Shown here one piece after another: positions 59,822 through 64,000 of a stretch of DNA of 64,000 nt (positions are counted from its first letter, which is position 1; each line of letters begins with the position of its first letter). This DNA comes from CAZQGO01 sp964593065 (GTDB lineage Bacteria; Oederibacteriota; JAAXVQ01). The stretch is from assembly GCA_964593065.1 (NCBI GenBank), contig CAZQGO010000007.1, positions 1 to 64,000 on the forward strand. The letters run 5' to 3'. The notes beneath the pieces were generated by a model. It saw only the letters and a list, made by a program, of their open reading frames with translations. It was not told where the DNA came from and did no database searches. A program made the translations under genes and the position numbers.

Positions 59822-61153
59822 TTATACGCCGCCGGCCGGAAGACCGCCGGACCGGCGCACCGCAAATGCAGGATCGGCGTGGATGACCCGGCCCGCCACC
59901 AAGGTGGCCAGAACCCGGCCCTTCACCCGCCGGCCGTCGAACGGCGTGTTGTTGGACTGGCTGACAAACTCCGCCGCCCGGATTTCGCGCTCGCCCTCGG
60001 CGTCGAAAATCACCACGTCCGCGTCCGCGCCCGCCGCCAGGGTCCCTTTGGGAACCTTCAGAATCCGCGCCGGGTTGCTGGTCAGGCGCCGGAGCGTTTC
60101 CAGCAGGGACAGCCGGCCCGTGGCCGTCACGGCCGTCAAGACCAGGGACAGGGAGGTTTCCAGCCCGCTGATGCCCGGTGCGGCCAGAACGAACTCCATG
60201 TCTTTCTCCCGGCGGGAATGCGGGGCGTGGTCCGTGGCGACGGCGTCCAGGGTCCCGTCGGCGAGTCCCGCCAGGAGGGCTTCCCGGTCGGAGGCCTCCG
60301 CGATCGGCGGGTTGACGCGCACGTTGCTGTTGTAATCCGCCAGGCATTCGTCCGTCAAGACCAGATAGTGCGGCGCCGTCTCGGCCGTCACCCGGACGCC
60401 CCGCTGCTTGGCTTCGCGGATGATGCGCACCGCGCCCGCGGTGGAGACGTGCGGAATGTGGATGCGGCTGCCCGTTTCCTCGGCCAGGATGACGTCGCGG
60501 CTGATCATGACTTCCAGCGCGGAACGCGGCACCCCGCTCAATCCCAGTTTGGCGGCCGTGAACCCCCCGTGGGCCACGCCCTTGCCGGACAGGGAGCGTT
60601 CCTCCGCGTGATTGATCACCAGCAGGTCGAGCATGCCCGCGTACTGCAGGGCGCTGCGCATCAGCATGGGCGAGGACACCGGGTTGCCGTCGTCGGAGAC
60701 GGCCTTGACGCCGGCCGCCTGCAGCTCCCCCATCTCGGCCAGTTCCTCACCCCGCCGCCCCTTGGTGATGCACGCCACCGGATACACGTTGACCACGCCC
60801 TGCTGCCGGGCCTTGGAAAAGATGAGGTCCACCATGGCCAGGTTGTCCACCGGCGGATCCGTGTTGGGCATGCAGGCCAGCGACGTGATGCCCCCGGCGG
60901 CGGCCGCCCGCGTGCCGGAAGCGATGGTTTCCTTGTACTCCTCCCCCGGTTCGCGCAGGTGCACGTGCAGGTCCACCAGGCCCGGCGCCACGGCCAGGCC
61001 CTGCGCCTCGAAGATTTCATCCCCGGGTTCGGGCCGTTTTGCCCCCGGAGGGGTGATGGCCTGAACGCGGCCTGCGTCCAGCCACAAATCCCCGACCGCG
61101 TCATGACCGCTGGCCGGATCCAGGATCCGCCCGTTTTTAATCAAGGTTCTCAT
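59822..61153 (-). CDS. pyrC: Dihydroorotase (type I)
   Basis: 443 aa. Amidohydrolase zinc motifs: 'GLVDLHVHLREPG' (HxH), 'AVSDDGNPV', 'INHAEERSL', 'IPHVSTAGAV' and 'VATDHAPHSRREK'. Cyclises carbamoyl-aspartate. ATG 61153 has GGAGGTGA 8 nt upstream and overlaps pyrB by 17 nt. Type I enzymes often assemble with PyrB. Confidence 0.95.
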   Translation of the reverse strand: MRTLIKNGRILDPASGHDAVGDLWLDAGRVQAITPPGAKRPEPGDEIFEAQGLAVAPGLVDLHVHLREPGEEYKETIASGTRAAAAGGITSLACMPNTDPPVDNLAMVDLIFSKARQQGVVNVYPVACITKGRRGEELAEMGELQAAGVKAVSDDGNPVSSPMLMRSALQYAGMLDLLVINHAEERSLSGKGVAHGGFTAAKLGLSGVPRSALEVMISRDVILAEETGSRIHIPHVSTAGAVRIIREAKQRGVRVTAETAPHYLVLTDECLADYNSNVRVNPPIAEASDREALLAGLADGTLDAVATDHAPHSRREKDMEFVLAAPGISGLETSLSLVLTAVTATGRLSLLETLRRLTSNPARILKVPKGTLAAGADADVVIFDAEGEREIRAAEFVSQSNNTPFDGRRVKGRVLATLVAGRVIHADPAFAVRRSGGLPAGGV

Positions 61154-62078
61154 CCGCGCCTTCACCTCCGGAAAGAAGGTACAACACCGCCATGCGCACC
61201 GCCACGCCGTTGGTCACCTGGTCTAAGATCACGGAGTTGGGTCCGTCCGCCACCCGGGGCGAGATCTCGATGCCCCGGTTCATGGGGCCGGGATGCATAA
61301 TGAGGACGTCCGGCTTGGCCAGGCCCAGGCGGCGGGCATTGATCCCGTAGAGGTTGGCGTATTCCCGGCTGCTGGGGAAATACTTGCCGTCCTGACGCTC
61401 CAGCTGGATGCGCAGGATATTGATGACGTCGGCGCCCGTGATGGCCTCCTCCAGGCGGTGATGGACTTCCACGCCCAGGCGTTCGAAGCAGCGCGGCACC
61501 AGCGTCGCCGGGCCGACCACCCGCACCGTGGCGCCCAGCTTCCGCAGGCCGTGCACGTTGGAACGCGCCACGCGGGAATGCAGAATATCGCCCACCAGGG
61601 TCACGACCAGACCTGAAAAATCGTGCTTGCACTCCCGGATGGTGTACAGGTCCAGGAGGCCCTGGGTGGGATGTTCATGCGTCCCGTCGCCGGCGTTGAC
61701 CACGCTGGCGTGGATGTGTTCCGCCACGAAGTTCACGGCGCCGGAACAGGCGTGGCGCATGATGATGGTGTGGACATTCATGGCCTCGATGTTGCGCACG
61801 GTGTCCAGGAGACATTCGCCCTTTTGCAGGGACGAGGAGGAGGCGGTAAAATTCACCACGTCCGCGCTCAGGCGCTTGGCCGCCAGTTCAAAGGAGGTGC
61901 GGGTGCGGGTGGAGGGTTCGAAGAAAAGGTTGACCACGGTCTTGCCGCGCAGGGCGGGAACCTTTTTGATCGGCCGCTGGCCGACCTCCTTGAAGGACCG
62001 GGCCGTGTCCAGGATCAGCTGGATCTCCTCCCCCGACAGGCCTTCGAGCCCCAGCAGGTCTTTACGCTGTAAAGGCAC
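61137..62078 (-). CDS. pyrB: Aspartate carbamoyltransferase, catalytic chain
   Basis: 313 aa. Carbamoyl-phosphate site 'FFEPSTRTRTSFELAAKRL', 'IMRHACSGAV', 'HPTQGLLDLYTI' and the aspartate-site region 'HPGPMNRGIEI' are all present. First committed step of pyrimidine synthesis. No pyrI regulatory chain is visible. 3 bp after pyrR. Confidence 0.96.
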   Translation of the reverse strand: MPLQRKDLLGLEGLSGEEIQLILDTARSFKEVGQRPIKKVPALRGKTVVNLFFEPSTRTRTSFELAAKRLSADVVNFTASSSSLQKGECLLDTVRNIEAMNVHTIIMRHACSGAVNFVAEHIHASVVNAGDGTHEHPTQGLLDLYTIRECKHDFSGLVVTLVGDILHSRVARSNVHGLRKLGATVRVVGPATLVPRCFERLGVEVHHRLEEAITGADVINILRIQLERQDGKYFPSSREYANLYGINARRLGLAKPDVLIMHPGPMNRGIEISPRVADGPNSVILDQVTNGVAVRMAVLYLLSGGEGADENLD

Positions 62079-62081
62079 CTC

Positions 62082-62654
62082 TCATCCCTCCTTCGCTTCC
62101 TCACCGGGTTCCCGTTCGTAGATGAAGACGCCTTCCTCGCCGTCCTGCTCCCGCAGGTGGACGGCCACGTTTTCCCGCTGGGAAGTCGGCACGTTCTTGC
62201 CGACGTAGTCCGCGTGGATCGGCAGCTCCCGGTGGCCCCGGTCCACCAGGACGGCCAGCTGCACCGAGCGGGGACGGCCGTAGTCGTTCAGTTCATCCAT
62301 GGCGGCCCGGATGCTGCGACCGGTGTAGAGGACGTCGTCCACCAGCACCACGTGCTTGCCCTCCAGGTCGAAGGGCAGGTGGCTGGGACGGTTGCTGGCC
62401 GCGGCCTGCGTGCTGCGCGCCAAATCATCCCGGTGAAAGGTGATGTCCAGGGCGCCCACCGGCGGCGGGGCGCCCTCGATCCGGCCGATGTGCTCGGCGA
62501 TGCGGTGCGAAAGCACGTCCCCGCGCTGCAGGATGCCGATCAGCACCAGTTGGCCGGTGCCATGGTTGCGCTCGAGGATCTCGTGGGCGATGCGCGTCAA
62601 GGCCCGGCGGATCCCCTCGGCGTCCAGAATCTGGGCTTTTTTGGGTTTAGGCAT
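62082..62654 (-). CDS. pyrR: Bifunctional pyrimidine operon regulator / uracil phosphoribosyltransferase
   Basis: 190 aa. PRPP motif 'VVLVDDVLYTGRSIRAAMDEL', N-terminal 'RALTRIAHEILERN' and 'VGALDITFHRDDL' fit PyrR. In Gram-positives it binds UMP and the pyr leader RNA to cause attenuation. The leader here, with a hairpin and terminator, supports the same mode. ATG 62654 has GGGAGGG upstream. Confidence 0.93.
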   Translation of the reverse strand: MPKPKKAQILDAEGIRRALTRIAHEILERNHGTGQLVLIGILQRGDVLSHRIAEHIGRIEGAPPPVGALDITFHRDDLARSTQAAASNRPSHLPFDLEGKHVVLVDDVLYTGRSIRAAMDELNDYGRPRSVQLAVLVDRGHRELPIHADYVGKNVPTSQRENVAVHLREQDGEEGVFIYEREPGEEAKEG

Positions 62655-62684
62655 GCGGCCCTCCCGCGTGCGTGGCGTCTGGAA

Positions 62685-62721
62685 TAAAAAAGCCTCCCGC
62701 TGCCGAAGCAGCCCGGGAGGC
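62685..62721 (-). terminator. Intrinsic terminator in the pyrR leader (attenuator)
   Basis: Minus strand: stem GCCTCCCG / CGGGAGGC with an inner GCTGC / GCAG stem capped by TTCG, followed by TTTTTTATT. It lies between the promoter and pyrR, so it must be read through for operon expression. Confidence 0.85.
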
Positions 62722-62772
62722 GGAGGATGGACTGGGGAGGATGGAGCCAGCAAACATGGGGCCAAACCCTTC

Positions 62773-62790
62773 CTAGCTTCGCGGAGCTAG
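62773..62790 (-). promoter_or_regulatory. Upstream leader hairpin, candidate PyrR-binding element
   Basis: Perfect 6-bp stem CTAGCT / AGCTAG with loop CCGCGA, extendable through an internal loop by CCTT / AAGG. Position (first hairpin of the leader) fits the PyrR anti-antiterminator, but the ARUCCnGnGAGGYU consensus is not clearly matched. Confidence 0.4.
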
Positions 62791-62814
62791 ATTAAAGGAT
62801 AGGATCAGTTTTCG

Positions 62815-62843
62815 ACAATACACCGGGAGCCTCGGTCTGTCAA
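62815..62843 (-). promoter_or_regulatory. Sigma-70-type promoter of the pyr operon
   Basis: Minus strand: perfect TTGACA (62838-62843), 17-bp spacer, TATTGT (62815-62820). About 155-nt leader to pyrR. Confidence 0.75.
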
Positions 62844-62885
62844 GCTTTATCCGCCGCGCGCCGCCGGTGCTGCGTAGGGCCAAGA

Positions 62886-62921
62886 AGAAAAACCGGGGAA
62901 ACCAAACGGCCCCCCGGTTTT
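62886..62921 (-). terminator. Intrinsic terminator of the Lys-rich peptide gene
   Basis: Minus strand stem AACCGGGG / CCCCGGTT with a 13-nt loop followed by TTTCTTCTT, about 35 bp after the peptide stop codon. Confidence 0.65.
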
Positions 62922-62954
62922 CCATATCGTTTCACCTTACGGGTGATTTTCCGC

Positions 62955-63011
62955 TTACTTTTTCTTCGTAGCTTTTTTCTTCGCCGCCTTCTTCGCCTTC
63001 TTCACTGCCAT
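62955..63011 (-). CDS. 18-residue Lys/Ala-rich basic peptide
   Basis: ATG 63011 to TAA 62955 encodes MAVKKAKKAAKKKATKKK. The Shine-Dalgarno is very strong (GAGGAGGTGA, 5 nt before ATG), the upstream is AT-rich with TATAAA near 63045, and an intrinsic terminator follows. The KKA repeats recall the tails of histone-H1-like and HC2-like nucleoid proteins, so it may bind DNA or RNA. Whether it is translated is not provable from sequence alone. Confidence 0.6.
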   Translation of the reverse strand: MAVKKAKKAAKKKATKKK

Positions 63012-63114
63012 TGGTTCACCTCCTCTCCTGCGATCTATATACTTTTTATACCACAGATCATTGAGGAGGAAAATATTTTTTTGCGTTGAAAAATATTTTT
63101 CTTGCCCGCGGCGT

Positions 63115-63681
63115 CTATTCCACCGTCACCTTGGTCATGACGTCCCCGACGCGGATCTTCCGGACCACATCCATGCCCTCCGTGACCTGCCCGAAGACCG
63201 TGTATTGCCCGTTCAAACCCGGCTGCGGTTCGAGGCAGATGTAAAACTGGCTGCCCGCCGAATCCGGATCCGCGGAGCGGGCCATGGCCACGGTTCCGGC
63301 CAGATGGGGCCGGGAATTGAATTCCGCCTTCACGGTGTAGCCGGGACCGCCCGTGCCGTCGCCCTTCGGGTCGCCGCCCTGGATCACGAATCCCGGCACC
63401 ACACGGTGAAAGGTCAGGCCGTCGTAAAATCCCTTGCGGGCCAGCTGGATGAAATTGTCCACCGTCTTCGGGGCCTCCGCGGGAAAAAACTTGAACCGGA
63501 TCGTCCCCTTGCTGGTTTCGATGACGGCCTGGCTCGGCTGGTCTGGAACGGTCATGTTGCCTCCTTCTTTCTGGGTATTTTGCGTCGTGGCGGGAGTATC
63601 CGGCGGAAGTTCCACGCCGGCGCAGCCCGCCAGCAGCAGGATCAACCCCCACGCCTGGATCCGTGCCCATCTGTGCATCAT
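63115..63681 (-). CDS. Cyclophilin-type peptidyl-prolyl isomerase lipoprotein
   Basis: 188 aa. Lipobox 'LILLLAGCAG' (Cys20), then a cyclophilin domain with 'DNFIQLARKGFYDGLTFHRV', 'GFVIQGGDPKGDGTGGPGY' and 'AGSQFYICLEPQPGLNGQY'. The active-site Arg (FHRV) and Gln (VIQGGD) are conserved. Probably catalyses prolyl isomerisation of envelope proteins, anchored to a membrane. An internal Met43 would give a cytoplasmic form, but the lipobox favours export. Confidence 0.9.
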   Translation of the reverse strand: MMHRWARIQAWGLILLLAGCAGVELPPDTPATTQNTQKEGGNMTVPDQPSQAVIETSKGTIRFKFFPAEAPKTVDNFIQLARKGFYDGLTFHRVVPGFVIQGGDPKGDGTGGPGYTVKAEFNSRPHLAGTVAMARSADPDSAGSQFYICLEPQPGLNGQYTVFGQVTEGMDVVRKIRVGDVMTKVTVE

Positions 63682-63729
63682 CTTGTTCCTCCTGAAATGG
63701 ATTTTCCCCGCGGGGGTTTCTCCTGAAGC

Positions 63730-64000
63730 CTAGCGCCGGACGCCGGCTGCCGCCGGCGCCAGTACGCTTTTCAAGGCGTTTAAGAGACCGCCGGCCAGGA
63801 GAATCTGCAGCTGCCGGGAGGTCAGCGGGCACAGCATTTCCCACTCCTCCCCCGTGCTAAGATTCCGCACCAGGACCGGCTGTCCGGCGGACAAACGCCG
63901 CTTGACCTCCGGTAAGGCCAGTTCCTGCCCGGGCAGGATCTGTTCGTAATTGGCCGGATACTTGAAACTCAAGGGGACGATCCCGAAATTGATCAGGTTG
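63730..64000 (-). CDS. C-terminal part of an aconitase-family hydratase (partial)
   Basis: The gene runs off the right end of the window; 90 codons are visible. 'NLINFGIVPLSFKYPANYEQ' followed by 'ILPGQELALPE' and C-terminal 'LQILLAGGLLNALK' match the swivel-domain end of aconitate hydratase ('RANLiNFGilPL'). The iron-sulfur cysteines lie outside the window. Homoaconitase or isopropylmalate isomerase relatives cannot be excluded. Confidence 0.75.
   Translation of the reverse strand, partial: NLINFGIVPLSFKYPANYEQILPGQELALPEVKRRLSAGQPVLVRNLSTGEEWEMLCPLTSRQLQILLAGGLLNALKSVLAPAAAGVRR

Noticed and set aside
59657..61300. 547-aa plus-strand frame opposite pyrC and pyrK
   Set aside because: Shadow of the pyrimidine genes, without start signals or motifs.
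62773..62790. Exact PyrR-binding consensus
   Set aside because: The hairpin is in the right place, but ARUCCnGnGAGGYU is not matched, so only a candidate element is reported.

Overview
The window is GC-rich (roughly 60-65 % by eye) and almost completely coding, with most genes on the minus strand. It looks like a scaffold from an uncultivated diderm (Gram-negative-type) bacterium. Three signal-peptide proteins read as outer-membrane beta-barrels, there are lipoboxes, and one 100-N scaffold gap lies inside a gene (27595-27694). The mix of an 11-subunit complex I, DUF4416, DUF5674, a homocysteine methyltransferase/MTHFR fusion, CdaA-YbbR and NtrC/FliA-type regulators recalls Omnitrophota or related candidate phyla. 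That placement is inference, because no rRNA or other decisive marker is present.

Layout: 1-64 two perfect hairpins that may be the end of an IS200/IS605-type element. 67-1584 a PP2C (RsbU-like) signalling phosphatase. 1742-11513 a nuoABCDHIJKLMN operon without nuoEFG, preceded by a long-chain polyprenyl diphosphate synthase that probably makes the quinone tail. 12650-14235 LOG protein and folD. 14581-16242 an outer-membrane protein with its own promoter and terminator. 16324-19210 PilZ, receiver, secreted metal-motif and secreted DJ-1-like proteins. 19272-20848 fabH and DUF4416. 21063-26649 cdaR, cdaA, folP, ftsH, tilS. 26894-31494 mostly plus-strand envelope genes with gpmA. 31547-35682 two small proteins, a membrane-bound spermidine-synthase-like protein and the MTHFR fusion.

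35683-36500 holds an intact tRNA with CAT anticodon and two perfect 185-bp palindrome-rich direct repeats, each carrying the 3' end of that tRNA, plus a tRNA-Pro-like 3' fragment. 36513-41965 is a regulatory cluster: methyltransferase, PilZ, CheY-like receiver, FliA-type sigma, NtrC-type activator, a FlgM-like anti-sigma factor behind a good sigma-28 promoter match, and a receiver-kinase whose ATP site is degenerate. No flagellar structural gene is visible. 42111-44907 a secreted TPR protein and a TPR-penicillin-binding-protein fusion. 44950-55022 thpR, DUF1844, cinA, SPFH/NfeD, a phosphoesterase, a LarA homologue, TerC and two CPBP proteases.

55103-62843 is a pyrimidine operon (pyrR-B-C-K-D, PAP2 phosphatase, polysaccharide deacetylase, pyrF-E) under a PyrR-type attenuator leader. 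The right end has an 18-residue Lys/Ala peptide gene, a cyclophilin lipoprotein and the C-terminus of an aconitase-like protein. The most promising items for follow-up are the FliA/FlgM/NtrC/pseudokinase cluster, the tRNA-linked 185-bp repeats, the TPR-PBP fusion and the Lys/Ala micropeptide.
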